Source: Candidatus Eremiobacter antarcticus
GTDB taxonomy: Bacteria; Vulcanimicrobiota; Vulcanimicrobiia; Eremiobacterales; Eremiobacteraceae
DNA length: 64,000 nt
Assembly (NCBI GenBank): GCA_003244105.1
Contig: QHBK01000003.1
Location: 1 to 64,000, forward strand
Direction of reading: 5' to 3'
Part shown: one piece after another, positions 51,174-60,004 of the stretch
Position numbering within the stretch: position 1 is the stretch's first letter
How the letters are laid out: each line of letters starts with the position of its first letter
Notes under the pieces: generated by a model
Database searches by the model: none
The model's input: the letters and a program-made list of their open reading frames with translations, nothing else
What the model was told of the DNA's origin: nothing
Translations under genes and position numbers: made by a program

Positions 51174-52144
51174 TCGTGCGCACCTTCCAGATGAGTTTTC
51201 GGCCTAGCCACTGCAGCTTCGACGCTGCGCGAGCCGGCAAACCGCGGGTTGGCAAGCCCCGTCAACGATGTGACGCGTTCGCAGCCGCGACCTCGCATCT
51301 CTGCGACGATGCCTGCCAGCACCTCCATATGAACATCCGGCCGGCGAAAGTTTGCGGTGCCGATGGCCACGGCGCCGGCGCCTGCGAACAAAAATTCCAG
51401 AGCGTCGCGACCCGTCTCGATGCCGCCCATGCCGATCAGCGGTATGGTGACGGCTGAAGCGACCTCCCAGACGGCGTGCACCGCGATCGGCCGAATGGCC
51501 GGCCCCGTCAGTCCGCCAGTGACGTTGGCCAAAAGCGGAAGCGCGTTCTTCACGTCGATGGCTATGCCCCGCACGGCGTTGATCAGGGAAAGCGCATCGG
51601 CGCCCGCCTCTTGGGCTGCCTTGGCTATCGGCTTCAGGTCGCTCACATTCGGCATCAGCTTTGCGATCACCGGAAGGCGCGCGCGCTTCTTCACCGCTGC
51701 GACGACCGCAGCGATCGAACTCGGTTGGGCAGCGAAGCACTCGCCCTCGCGGTCGACATTTGGGCAGGAGACGTCCAGTTCAAGCGCTACGACATTTGGT
51801 ATGCCGTCCATGCGCTCGGCGACGTAGGCAAATTCCTCGACAGTGAAGCCGGCGACGCTCGCGATGACGGCGGTCGGCACGTGTGCAAGCGCCGGCGCAT
51901 CGGCCTTGAGGAAATATTCTATACCAGGACCCTGCAGCCCAATCGCGTTGAGCATGCCGGCGGGCGTCGACATGGTGCGCGGCATCTCGTTTCCAAGCCG
52001 CGGCTGACGGGTGACGCTCTTCAGCGTGATCGCGCCGTATTGTGAGATGTCGGTGACGCGCGAATATTCGGCGCCGCGGTTATAGCAGCCGCTGGCTGCG
52101 ATGATTGGGTTTTTCAACAACGCGCTGCCGATTCTGACGCTCAT
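51170..52144 (-). CDS. pyrD: Dihydroorotate dehydrogenase, class 1B catalytic subunit
   Basis: 324 residues from the ATG at 52144 (the frame opens to 52216, overlapping pyrK). FMN-dependent barrel with NPIIAASGCYNRG, NAIGLQGPGIEYFL and ELDVSCPNVDREG, whose Cys is the class 1 base. AKLMPNVSD and the C-terminal IPLIGMGGIETGRDALEFLF and GAGAVAIGTANFRRP also match. Class 1B enzymes pair with an iron-sulphur flavoprotein, PyrK, encoded immediately upstream, and use NAD+ as acceptor. Confidence 0.95.
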   Translation of the reverse strand: MSVRIGSALLKNPIIAASGCYNRGAEYSRVTDISQYGAITLKSVTRQPRLGNEMPRTMSTPAGMLNAIGLQGPGIEYFLKADAPALAHVPTAVIASVAGFTVEEFAYVAERMDGIPNVVALELDVSCPNVDREGECFAAQPSSIAAVVAAVKKRARLPVIAKLMPNVSDLKPIAKAAQEAGADALSLINAVRGIAIDVKNALPLLANVTGGLTGPAIRPIAVHAVWEVASAVTIPLIGMGGIETGRDALEFLFAGAGAVAIGTANFRRPDVHMEVLAGIVAEMRGRGCERVTSLTGLANPRFAGSRSVEAAVARPKTHLEGAHE

Positions 52145-52164
52145 GTCGAGCGCCGAGCTGGTGC

Positions 52165-53019
52165 TCAATGCAGCCACAGAACGTCGGACGCTCGAAAGAC
52201 GGTGCCGTCGGCGCACACGCGCGCGAAGTCGTAGTCGCGAATCTCCCGCGGCGCCTTAGGATACCCGGTGCCTTGCGGACAGCCACGACGCACGGGAACG
52301 ACGCAGCCCCAACACGTGCCGAGCGAGCATCCGAAGTTCTCTTCCATCGAGATCTGGCACTCGACGCCCGCTTCGTTTGCGTAGCGGCATAGCGCGCGCA
52401 GCATACCGGGAGGACCGCAGCCGTACAGGACGTCGCTCGGCGGGCGCGAGCGCACGCGATCGACGACGCTGCCGTGAAAGCCTTCGCTGCCATCGTCCGT
52501 GCAGATATCGATGTCGAAGCCGAGCGCGGCCAGCTCGTCTCTGCCGACGATCGATAGCTTGCTGCGCGCGCCCAACACGATGGTGGTGTGCGCACGGGCG
52601 GCTTTGAGATCGCGCGCGAGCAGCCAAAACGCCGCCACGCCCAAGCCGCCCGCCACGATGGTCGCGCGCTGACCTTCAGACGGCGCTGAGAACTGATTGC
52701 CGAGTGGGCCGATGCACGAAAGCGGTTCACCGATCGGCAAGTGCGCGAGCCGGCGAGTGCGATCGCCCCACTCTTGGAACAAAACGCTGAACTCTCCGTC
52801 GCGCGCGGTCCAGATGCCCAGTGGCAAGCGAACTGAAAATGTGCCCGGCACGTCGAGCGCGACGTATTGCGCTGCACGTGCGTCGCGCGCAATGCGCTCG
52901 TCACGCATCCCTATACACCAAAAACCGGGAGCTCTATACTCCCGGCTTGTGATGGTGACCCGCGTATGCAGCGGTGGCGGTATCGGCATTTGAGTTTGGG
53001 TTCGCGTACTCATACGCAT
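52165..53019 (-). CDS. pyrK: Dihydroorotate dehydrogenase electron-transfer subunit
   Basis: 284 residues. A ferredoxin-reductase-like FAD barrel (residues about 20-110) is followed by the NAD-binding domain (ATIVAGGLGVAAFWLLARDL, VLYGCGPPGMLRAL). The 2Fe-2S site is C-x4-C-x2-C in ENFGCSLGTCWGCVV, plus a fourth Cys in YDFARVCADGTVF. It passes electrons from PyrD to NAD+. AAAGG lies upstream of the ATG at 53019. It heads the pyr operon, and pyrB, pyrC and carAB are not in the window. Confidence 0.95.
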   Translation of the reverse strand: MRMSTRTQTQMPIPPPLHTRVTITSREYRAPGFWCIGMRDERIARDARAAQYVALDVPGTFSVRLPLGIWTARDGEFSVLFQEWGDRTRRLAHLPIGEPLSCIGPLGNQFSAPSEGQRATIVAGGLGVAAFWLLARDLKAARAHTTIVLGARSKLSIVGRDELAALGFDIDICTDDGSEGFHGSVVDRVRSRPPSDVLYGCGPPGMLRALCRYANEAGVECQISMEENFGCSLGTCWGCVVPVRRGCPQGTGYPKAPREIRDYDFARVCADGTVFRASDVLWLH

Positions 53020-53078
53020 GTGACCTTTGGAGTGCGCGTCGTCATAAACCGTTTGGTCTAGTATATCTATGGGACAAC

Positions 53079-53091
53079 AAATGTAACATTT
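53079..53091. promoter_or_regulatory. Perfect 6-1-6 palindrome between pyrK and a small gene
   Basis: AAATGTAACATTT is an exact inverted repeat in the 116-base divergent spacer. On the minus strand TATACT, about 15-20 bases downstream of it, could be the pyrK -10 element. The position is that of an operator covering one or both promoters. No known operator consensus was matched. Confidence 0.35.
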
Positions 53092-53135
53092 CGCCGTGAT
53101 TTGCCGTTATATGTACGTAGGAAGTAGGTCTTCTC

Positions 53136-53273
53136 ATGCAAGGGTTACTCGTTCTCGAATCGATGGCCGAAGCAATCGCCAGAGGCTTTGAATTCTTCGA
53201 CCGCACGTCCGACGGTTACATCGTTCGCAAGAAAACGCCGGCCGGATACATGCTCGCACTTGTCCGCAAGTAG
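53136..53273 (+). CDS. 45-residue protein of unknown function
   Basis: An ATG at 53136 with AGTAGG eight bases upstream opens a 45-codon frame ending in TAG at 53271-53273. The product begins MQGLLVLESMAEAIARGFEF and ends with RKKTPAGYMLALVRK: a short amphipathic helix, then a Tyr/Lys-rich strand-like part. There is no signal peptide or membrane span. Support for it being a real gene comes from the ribosome site, the isolated position between divergent and convergent neighbours, and the strong terminator 60 bases later. I do not recognise a family. The second half resembles a small beta-hairpin of nucleic-acid-binding size, but that is only an impression. Confidence 0.6.
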   Translation: MQGLLVLESMAEAIARGFEFFDRTSDGYIVRKKTPAGYMLALVRK

Positions 53274-53333
53274 AGAACGAAGATCAGGTTGAGGTAACGC
53301 GCGGCAGCAGACGCGGTCCCTATAACACAGTCA

Positions 53334-53361
53334 CCGGAGCTCATGCTCCGGTTTTGTTTTT
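53334..53361 (+). terminator. Intrinsic terminator after the 45-aa gene
   Basis: A perfect seven-base-pair GC-rich stem, CCGGAGC (53334-53340) with GCTCCGG (53345-53351), encloses a TCAT loop and is followed by TTTTGTTTTT. It ends the plus-strand transcript just before the convergent SIMPL gene stop at 53379. Confidence 0.85.
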
Positions 53362-53378
53362 CCTGGATCTCCGCCCGT

Positions 53379-54161
53379 CTAGCGAATGCGAAAGACGATG
53401 TACACCGTGGCGGTCATGCTGTCCGTGCCGGGTAGCACCGCCGCCTGCGCCATTCTCTTGGCTCCGAACGAATCGGCCAGCGCCACAGGGCTTCCCTCAC
53501 CGACCGTGCTGATGGATTGGATGCCCGCGATGCTGACATGCGCCGAGGCGGCAATGGCTTGAGCGCTCGCACGCGCCGATTCGACCGCCCGCCCCAAGGC
53601 CGCGCGGTACAATCCATCGGCGTTGCTCGACTGATAGGAAAGACCGAAGCTCTCGTTCGCGCCCGCGCCGATTGCGGTGTCGAGGACCATTCCGGCAGAA
53701 CGCACGGGAACGGTCACCTGCAAGACTTCTGAGGCCACATATCTGCCGGCGGCGACCGGCCGGCGCGCAACCGACGCTTCGCCCGCCGACGCCGGCGACA
53801 CGCTTTCTTCCGAGCGCAAGGGCACGGGGGAAACAGGCGACGGCGGGGGCGGCGGCTCGCGATATTCGAGATTGTAGCCCGACGTCTTCATGGAGCGGTC
53901 GCTGATGCCGGCTTTGCGCAAGGCTGCGATCACTTGCTGTGCCTGCTGGTTCAGAGCCGCGGCGGCGGCTTGCGCCGTGGCGGCCTCAGTGCGAATGCCG
54001 ACAGAAAGTCTGCTGGTGTCCGGCACGTAATCGACGCTGCCCGTGGCGCTGACGGTGATCGTAGGCGCAGCTGACGTCGAGGCTGGATCAGCGCCTGCGA
54101 CCGACTGCCCGGCCGCAAGGCATAGGACGAGGAAAAGGCTGGAAGCTGCACGTTGCGACAT
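53379..54161 (-). CDS. Secreted SIMPL-domain (DUF541) protein
   Basis: 260 residues from the ATG at 54161, with AAGGAG six bases upstream. The signal peptide is SLFLVLCLAAGQSVAG. The SIMPL domain covers the rest: ITVSATGSVDYVPDTSRLSV, QAQQVIAALRKAGISDRSM, TSGYNLEYREP, then YQSSNADGLYRAALGRAVE and a closing MTATVYIVFRIR strand. A Pro-rich insertion sits at about residues 110-150. Related periplasmic proteins form oligomeric shells or channels and reduce oxidative stress, but no mechanism is established. It stands alone, convergent with the 45-aa gene. Confidence 0.85.
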   Translation of the reverse strand: MSQRAASSLFLVLCLAAGQSVAGADPASTSAAPTITVSATGSVDYVPDTSRLSVGIRTEAATAQAAAAALNQQAQQVIAALRKAGISDRSMKTSGYNLEYREPPPPPSPVSPVPLRSEESVSPASAGEASVARRPVAAGRYVASEVLQVTVPVRSAGMVLDTAIGAGANESFGLSYQSSNADGLYRAALGRAVESARASAQAIAASAHVSIAGIQSISTVGEGSPVALADSFGAKRMAQAAVLPGTDSMTATVYIVFRIR

Positions 54162-54288
54162 CGGTGCTCCTTCGTGCAATGACGCCGCATTCGCGGGGTG
54201 CGGCACGCGACGCGGCGTCTAGTCGCATAACGAGACGCATGCCGCCGGTGTTACGGCGTCGGCGCCGAATCCGCATCGTTTGCATCGC

Positions 54289-54822
54289 TTATGAGAACGG
54301 CGCCCGCTGTAGTGCTATGTAACGAGTTGTTTGCCCTGCCGGAACGGATCGATACAGCGTCAGCCCGGTCATCTCAACCTTCGCCGTATGAGCCAGCGGT
54401 GGAAGCACAACGGCGGCGCTCCCTTTCAAGCGGCAGATGGTGACGTGCGGATGAGCCTTCCTGTCGAGGAGCCAGCCCAAAGCGGAGTATGCATTTTGCA
54501 CCTGCACGGCGCACTCGTCGAAGCCGGCGGAGGGTTGCGATGGGCCGATCCAAAGCACGCGAGGCCGTCGCTCGTTGGGAAATGCTCCGAACGAATCCAA
54601 GTCGAGCGAAAACGGCCGGCACTTTGCCGCAGCCTCGTGCAACGACTTGGTTACGTCTGCGAGCCGATCGTCCGACACGGAGCCCAGAAACGCCAACGTC
54701 ACGTGCAGCTTCTCCCTCGCTTCCAAGCGGCCGCCCACGCCTCGCTCCGCCAGCATCGTCATCGCGGCCATCGCACAGTTGCGTGCGGCTTCATCGAGGT
54801 CGAGCGCTACGAACAAACGCAT
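54289..54822 (-). CDS. thpR: RNA 2',3'-cyclic phosphodiesterase
   Basis: 177 residues with the two HxTx motifs of the 2H phosphoesterase superfamily: LHVTLAFLG near residue 43 and HPHVTICRLKG near residue 128. The N-terminal MRLFVALDLDEAARNC matches the LigT/ThpR group. These enzymes open 2',3'-cyclic phosphates on RNA ends and can ligate tRNA halves in vitro. It lies 127 bases from the SIMPL gene on the same strand and is probably expressed on its own. Confidence 0.92.
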   Translation of the reverse strand: MRLFVALDLDEAARNCAMAAMTMLAERGVGGRLEAREKLHVTLAFLGSVSDDRLADVTKSLHEAAAKCRPFSLDLDSFGAFPNERRPRVLWIGPSQPSAGFDECAVQVQNAYSALGWLLDRKAHPHVTICRLKGSAAVVLPPLAHTAKVEMTGLTLYRSVPAGQTTRYIALQRAPFS

Positions 54823-55011
54823 CGGCTTCTACCTCACAGCCGGCCGTTCAACGAGGTCACAATCCCCAAGCACATGACGCAAAAGAGGCCCTTCTCATTG
54901 TGACTTAATGAAGCGCGACGGCACTGCCGAGTATGCTAATAGCAAGACGCCAAGCACGTGTCCATCGAGTGCTGACCACCGGTCGTCGGAAACGACGGGA
55001 GCACCGCCATC

Positions 55012-55710
55012 ATGACAGTCGAACAGGCAGTCCCTGGTAGCCCGCCCAAGCAAAAGATCCTGGTCGTCGAAGACGATATCAACATCGCCCGCGTCTTGCA
55101 ATTGGAGCTCGAGCACGAGGGCTTCGCGGTCGAAGTCTGCGGCGACGGCGTCACCGCCATAGAGCGCGCCCTCAAGCAGCCTGACCTCATCATTCTGGAC
55201 ATCCTGATCCCCCGCATCGACGGGCTCGAAGTCTGCCGCAGGGTTCGCAAGCAATCGAGCGTGCCGATCATCATGCTCACCGCCAAGGACGCCGTCCCCG
55301 ACCGCATCACCGGCCTCGACACGGGCGCGAACGACTATCTGAGCAAGCCATTTTCCATCGAGGAGTTGCTTGCCCGCGTTCGCGTGCAGCTGCGCGAGCG
55401 GGAACCCGGCCCAAGAACCTTGGCGGCGCGCGATCTGACGCTCAACCGCGACACGCGCGAGGTGACGAGGAACGGCCGCCGCATCAATCTCACGGCCAAG
55501 GAATTCTCGCTGTTGGAGTTTTTGCTCATGTACCCGAATAAGGTGCACACGCGCGATGAGATCTTCAACAGCGTTTGGGGCTCGGATTTCTTGGGCGAAT
55601 CGAATCTCATCGACGTCTATATCCGGTACTTGCGCAACAAAGTCGACGTCGAAAGCGAAGAGAAATTGATCCAGACAGTGCGTGGGGTCGGCTATTCGCT
55701 CAGGACCTGA
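55012..55710 (+). CDS. OmpR-family response regulator
   Basis: 232 residues. The receiver domain (about 15-128) has the acidic pair in VVEDDINIA, the phospho-acceptor Asp63 in IILDILIPRIDG, Thr in IIMLTAKDA and Lys in YLSKPFSIEELLARV. The C-terminal winged helix (about 140-232) shows ARDLTLNRDTREVTRNGRR, LTAKEFSLLEFLLMYPNKV and IDVYIRYLRNKVDVE. It regulates transcription when phosphorylated by the kinase that follows, whose frame overlaps it by 29 bases. Confidence 0.95.
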   Translation: MTVEQAVPGSPPKQKILVVEDDINIARVLQLELEHEGFAVEVCGDGVTAIERALKQPDLIILDILIPRIDGLEVCRRVRKQSSVPIIMLTAKDAVPDRITGLDTGANDYLSKPFSIEELLARVRVQLREREPGPRTLAARDLTLNRDTREVTRNGRRINLTAKEFSLLEFLLMYPNKVHTRDEIFNSVWGSDFLGESNLIDVYIRYLRNKVDVESEEKLIQTVRGVGYSLRT

Positions 55711-57199
55711 GCAGCCGGCAGTTCTGACGAGCCACCCCAAAGACGACGGCGTTCCTTTTTTCTCCAGCCTGCGCTGGCGGATAACGTTCGCGTATGCCGG
55801 GGTGCTGGCGGCGTTGTTCGTCGTGTTCGTTGCGCTTATCTATGTCGGAACCAAGCGGGTGCTGTTCACCTCCGCCGCGGAGCGCAGCGCCGGCGCAGCC
55901 CATCAAATCTCTGGACAGATAGCAACGTTGAAAGACAGCCCTTTCGGGCCGGTTTCTTTGCGTACCGCACTTTCGGACCAGAGCTTCTTGGATGAATTCG
56001 CCGGAAGCGGGCTGTTTGTGGAAGCGTTCAACGAATATGGCAAGCCGATCGGGAAGAGCAACAATCTGGCGACGAGCGACTTGCCCACGAGCGGCTACGA
56101 GGCTTGGAGTCCGCCCTTTCCGACGCCGGGCATTGAGTGGGGTATCGCGACTGTCAAAGACGCGCGCATGCTTGTCAGCCGCCAGACGTTCCCCAGCGGC
56201 CGCACGCCCGAGGCCACGATCTACATCGGGCAGTCGCTCGTCGGCATGGACGGCATCCTTCACAACTTCCGCAACCTGTTGCTCACCGGGCTCTTAATCG
56301 CGTTTCTTTTCATAATATTGGCCAGCATCTCGCTCGCGAGGGCGGCGCTCGGTCCCATCGGGCACATCACCAAGGCAGCGCGCGAGATCAGCGGAGAGCA
56401 GCTCGGCAAGCGGTTGAACTGGAAGGGCAGAAGCGACGAACTGGGAGCGCTTGGACGGACGTTCGACGAGATGCTGTCGCGCTTGGAGCACGCGTTCGAA
56501 CGCGAGCGGCGCTTCATCGCCGACGCGTCTCACGAGCTGAAGACGCCCCTGACGGTCATCAACGCCAACTCGCAGATGCTGACGCGGTGGGGCGCGCGTG
56601 ACGAGAAGGTGCTGCGAGAGGCGCTGGTGACGATCGAAGCCGAGAGCGCGACCATGGCTCGCGTGATCAACGCGATGTTGACGTTGGCCAAGACGGATAA
56701 CCCCTCGGCGCTCACCATGGAGGCGGTCGATGTGGGCGATGTAGTCCGCGACGTCGGAACGGCGTTGCAGGCGTCTGCTCAGTCTAAAGGACTAACCCTC
56801 AACGTGATCGCGGAGCTGGGCGCCTATGTCCACGGAGAACGGGGCTTGCTGCGCCAGTTGGTCATCAATCTCGTGGAGAACGCGATCAAGTTCACGGAAG
56901 CCGGCTCTGTCACGCTCGCCTTGCGTCCTGCTGCCGACGGCGTGGTGCTCACGGTGCAGGACTCAGGTCCGGGCATCTCAGGCGATTCTCTGCCTCACAT
57001 CTTCAACCGCTTCTACCGGGCCGATCCGGCACGGTCGCGCACCGTCGAGGGGACGGGCCTCGGGCTTGCGGTTGTGGAGAACATCGTCAGAGTGCACGGC
57101 GGCCGCATAGAGGTGACAAGCCAACCCGGTGAAGGCACGACCTTCACCGTGAGGCTGCCTTCAGATGCGAGCCTTCCGCCGGCGCAACCCGCGGCCTGA
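55682..57199 (+). CDS. Sensor histidine kinase, partner of the OmpR-family regulator
   Basis: 505 residues from the GTG at 55682. Two membrane spans (about 33-55 and 197-218) flank a 140-residue extracytoplasmic sensor. A HAMP linker (LARAALGPIGHITKAAREIS) leads to HisKA with the phospho-acceptor His284 in ADASHELKTPLTVI. The ATPase domain follows with NLVENAIKF (N box), VQDSGPGIS (G1), FNRFYRADPARS (F box) and GTGLGLAVVENIV (G2). Its stimulus is unknown. The gene downstream encodes a DUF4097-like envelope protein, which may be a target. Confidence 0.94.
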   Translation: MGSAIRSGPEQPAVLTSHPKDDGVPFFSSLRWRITFAYAGVLAALFVVFVALIYVGTKRVLFTSAAERSAGAAHQISGQIATLKDSPFGPVSLRTALSDQSFLDEFAGSGLFVEAFNEYGKPIGKSNNLATSDLPTSGYEAWSPPFPTPGIEWGIATVKDARMLVSRQTFPSGRTPEATIYIGQSLVGMDGILHNFRNLLLTGLLIAFLFIILASISLARAALGPIGHITKAAREISGEQLGKRLNWKGRSDELGALGRTFDEMLSRLEHAFERERRFIADASHELKTPLTVINANSQMLTRWGARDEKVLREALVTIEAESATMARVINAMLTLAKTDNPSALTMEAVDVGDVVRDVGTALQASAQSKGLTLNVIAELGAYVHGERGLLRQLVINLVENAIKFTEAGSVTLALRPAADGVVLTVQDSGPGISGDSLPHIFNRFYRADPARSRTVEGTGLGLAVVENIVRVHGGRIEVTSQPGEGTTFTVRLPSDASLPPAQPAA

Positions 57200-57368
57200 T
57201 GTGGACGCCCGAGCGAACTTCACTCGCCTCCATGCGCGCGCCAGGCGCTTTTCTCACCAACCATTCATCTGAACCTTACGCCCGGCTCATGCGCCCCCGC
57301 GCTTGGTGCGCTATCATGGAACTCTCTCGAGGGCGACGCCGGCTCGGTCACTTAGCCCCTTCTTAAAG

Positions 57369-58310
57369 ATGCGAAATCACGTGCGCGTTCGCTGCATTCT
57401 GACATCGGTATCTTGCATCATCGCGGCAATCGCCTTGATGGGTTTGCAGGCGCGCGCCGATGATGCGGTGTCGACCGCATCTCCACCTGTCGTGTCCGTG
57501 CGCTCCAACGGCGGCGTGATCAGGGTCTCGGGCAGTCCCGACGGCTTCGTCCGCGCGGCGGGCCTGCAAAAGATCAAGCTGAGCCGCTTCGCGCTCGATC
57601 GCGCTGCCATCTCTCGCATCATGCTACCTGCCACCCAAGGGCAAGCGGTGTTCGGTCCGCGGCGCCGCCGCTTGCGGCTGCCGGCTCGCCAGTTCTTGGT
57701 GCCTAACCCACGAGGCGGAGATGACGGAATCCTTATCGAGAATCCGGGCGGCGACATGTCGATCCAGGTCCCGAACCGCGTGGGCGCGCTCTTCATCAAC
57801 GCCCAAGCGGGCGACGTCACGTTGGTGCGCATTCGCGGGCCATATGTCGTTTCGACCGCCGACGGCGAAGTGCGCATGCGCAACGTCCTAGGCAGAGGCA
57901 TGATCCGTACGCTCTCGGGGAACATCACTCTCGATCGAGTCGGCGGGGATGTGCACATCCAAACCGCCGGAGGCCGCGTCCTGGCGCTGTCGAGCTTCGC
58001 CGGACGGGCGGACGTCGAGACCGGGGGCGGCGCCATCGATTGGAACCTCACGGGCGTAGAGGCCGGCGCTTACCGGTTCCGCTCGGATGAAGGTACCATA
58101 CGATTAGGCTTTGGGGCTGGAGTAGCTGCACTGGTCGATGCCCAAAGCGATGGAGGCAACGTGCAAAATCTATTCCAAAAGGGAGCGGCCGACGTCCGCT
58201 ACTCGTCGCCGCACGCGCTATCCATCGCGATCAACGGCGGAGGGCCGGAAATCACCGTGGTCAGCAAAAGCGGCGACATCAGCTTAGAACCGGCAGGCCC
58301 GAGGAAGTAG
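57369..58310 (+). CDS. Exported DUF4097-like beta-repeat protein
   Basis: 313 residues from the ATG at 57369; the frame opens at 57303. A signal peptide (ILTSVSCIIAAIALMGLQA) is followed by a Ser/Arg-rich stretch. A series of short repeated strands follows, each with a Gly-x-x turn: GGDMSIQVPNRVG, AGDVTLVRIRG, DGEVRMRNVLG, SGNITLDRVGG, GGRVLALSSFAG, GGAIDWNLTG, EGTIRLGF, GGNVQNLF, SGDISLEP. This matches the putative-adhesin DUF4097 beta-helix family, often found next to two-component systems or anti-sigma factors. Position after the kinase (170 bases) suggests coregulation, by inference. Confidence 0.8.
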   Translation: MRNHVRVRCILTSVSCIIAAIALMGLQARADDAVSTASPPVVSVRSNGGVIRVSGSPDGFVRAAGLQKIKLSRFALDRAAISRIMLPATQGQAVFGPRRRRLRLPARQFLVPNPRGGDDGILIENPGGDMSIQVPNRVGALFINAQAGDVTLVRIRGPYVVSTADGEVRMRNVLGRGMIRTLSGNITLDRVGGDVHIQTAGGRVLALSSFAGRADVETGGGAIDWNLTGVEAGAYRFRSDEGTIRLGFGAGVAALVDAQSDGGNVQNLFQKGAADVRYSSPHALSIAINGGGPEITVVSKSGDISLEPAGPRK

Positions 58311-58316
58311 CCACGG

Positions 58317-59159
58317 ATGCTTGAGGCTCTGGAGCATCCTGCCAGCAGGCTCATCCGCGTCGATGGGATCGACCTCCATTACCTCGACGTCGGCTCCGGC
58401 ACGCCTTTGCTGCTGGTCCACGGCCTGGGGCATTCGGCGGTCTCGTGGCATCGCAACTTGGATGCGCTCAGCTCCAAATTTAGAGTGCTCGCGCTCGATC
58501 TACCCGGCTATGGGCTCAGCGCGTGTCCGCCTGATGCAGCCTACGACCCGCCGTTTTTCGCCTCCATCGTTGCGAGCTTCTTGCAGCAGCTCGGCGTCGA
58601 GGATGTCAACGCGGTCGGTTGCTCCGCCGGCGGTCTCGCTGTCTTGCTGGCCGCCTTGGAACATCCGAGCCTTTTCCGGCGCATCGTGCTCGTCGACTCG
58701 GTTGGCTTCACGCCGGCCCCCGGCAACCTCTGGGGCGATGCGCTGCTCAACACGGTCGGGCTTTGGCTTTCGCTGCCACGCGCGCGGCCTCTCATCAAGT
58801 TCTGGTATGGCGTCGGTTTTTACGACGCGGCCGCAATCGACGAGGAAACCGTTTCTGAGATCTACGCCAGGCGCGTGCATTCCGCGTCGATGCGCGCTGC
58901 GCGGCGTGCGCTGACAGAGTTCTTTAATTTCTCTCGCAATCTACAGCCATTGCACGACCGCTTGCCGGAGCTGGAGACGCCCGTGCTCGTCATCTGGGGC
59001 AAGAACGATCGTATGTTTCCGGCGAAGCACACCCAGGTAGCGAAGCGGCTGCTGCCGACGACGCGCATCGAATGGCTGGATCGCTGCGGTCATTGCCCGC
59101 AGCTGGAGCAGCCTGCGGCGTTCAACAGCCTAGTCTTGGACTTTTTGAAGGCTTCGTGA
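58317..59159 (+). CDS. Alpha/beta hydrolase
   Basis: 280 residues. The catalytic triad is visible: nucleophile Ser in VGCSAGGLAV, Asp in VIWGKNDRMFPAKH and His in DRCGHCPQLEQP. LLVHGLGHSAVSWHRNLDAL gives the oxyanion strand. A helical cap of about 80 residues lies between the Ser and Asp. No signal peptide is present, so it is cytoplasmic. It starts six bases after the DUF4097 stop. The substrate (ester, epoxide or C-C bond) cannot be told. Confidence 0.88.
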   Translation: MLEALEHPASRLIRVDGIDLHYLDVGSGTPLLLVHGLGHSAVSWHRNLDALSSKFRVLALDLPGYGLSACPPDAAYDPPFFASIVASFLQQLGVEDVNAVGCSAGGLAVLLAALEHPSLFRRIVLVDSVGFTPAPGNLWGDALLNTVGLWLSLPRARPLIKFWYGVGFYDAAAIDEETVSEIYARRVHSASMRAARRALTEFFNFSRNLQPLHDRLPELETPVLVIWGKNDRMFPAKHTQVAKRLLPTTRIEWLDRCGHCPQLEQPAAFNSLVLDFLKAS

Positions 59160-59213
59160 CCCCGGCCGCTCAAGCGCGCGGCGCAGTGGGCGCAAGGATT
59201 CTTTTCCTCTAGC

Positions 59214-59969
59214 GTGCGTATCCGCGATCTCTCGCACGTCCGCATCGAACCAGTGGATTTTTCAAGCGCGGGCGGCACCGTGCGCGGCCTTCTCTACCAT
59301 GCGGGCGTTGAGGCAACGTGCGTCGTGCTGTGCCACGGGTACTCGTCGAGCAAGCACAACGTGGACCCGCTGGCCTTCGGTCTCGCTGCCGACGGATTCG
59401 CCGCGCTGGCGTTCGATTTTCAAGGGCATAAACTGGGAGCAAGCTCCTTGCCCTTGCACTCCGCTTACGATTTGCGCAACAACGCGCTGGATGCCGTCGC
59501 GCACGCGCGCACCTTCCCGTTCGTCGAACGAGTGCTGCTGGCGGGTCACAGCATGGGAGCCGCTGCTGCAATCGGCGCCGCCGTGGAGAACCCGGAGGTA
59601 GCGGGCGTGATCGCCATGTGCACCGCTCTCGGGCGCAATCGCAGCTTGCAAGCCGGCGGCATGCTGGGCGGGCTGCAGAATCGCGCGAGTTATGTCGACG
59701 GCCCAAGCCCAGCTGAGATGACCCGGGCGATGGACGGGTTCACGCAAAGAATCGGCGAGATCGCTCCCCGCCCGCTGCTCGTGATCGCTGCGTCCAAAGA
59801 TGCGTTGGTTGCTCCCTCAGCGGTGCGCGAGCTCTTCGATGCGGCGGGAGAGCCGAAAGAGTTTGTCACCGTGGAAGCGACGCACACCGATTGTGCGGAG
59901 CGATCGAAATTCGTCATCGTGCGCTGGCTACGCGAGCGAGGCTTCTCCGCACCGCAGTCGAACGGGTGA
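59214..59969 (+). CDS. Alpha/beta hydrolase (serine aminopeptidase/BAAT-like type)
   Basis: 251 residues from a GTG at 59214. The oxyanion region is CVVLCHGYSSSKHNVDPLAF, the nucleophile Ser lies in LLAGHSMGAAAAIGA, the Asp in VIAASKDALVAPSAV and the His in ATHTDC. There is only a short cap. No export signal is visible. It lies 55 bases downstream of the other hydrolase, and the two share only the fold. They are probably on one transcript with the oxidoreductase-like gene that follows. Confidence 0.85.
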   Translation: MRIRDLSHVRIEPVDFSSAGGTVRGLLYHAGVEATCVVLCHGYSSSKHNVDPLAFGLAADGFAALAFDFQGHKLGASSLPLHSAYDLRNNALDAVAHARTFPFVERVLLAGHSMGAAAAIGAAVENPEVAGVIAMCTALGRNRSLQAGGMLGGLQNRASYVDGPSPAEMTRAMDGFTQRIGEIAPRPLLVIAASKDALVAPSAVRELFDAAGEPKEFVTVEATHTDCAERSKFVIVRWLRERGFSAPQSNG

Positions 59970-60004
59970 CGCCGTAATGGGCACGTCACATGAGCGGAGG
60001 CCAA

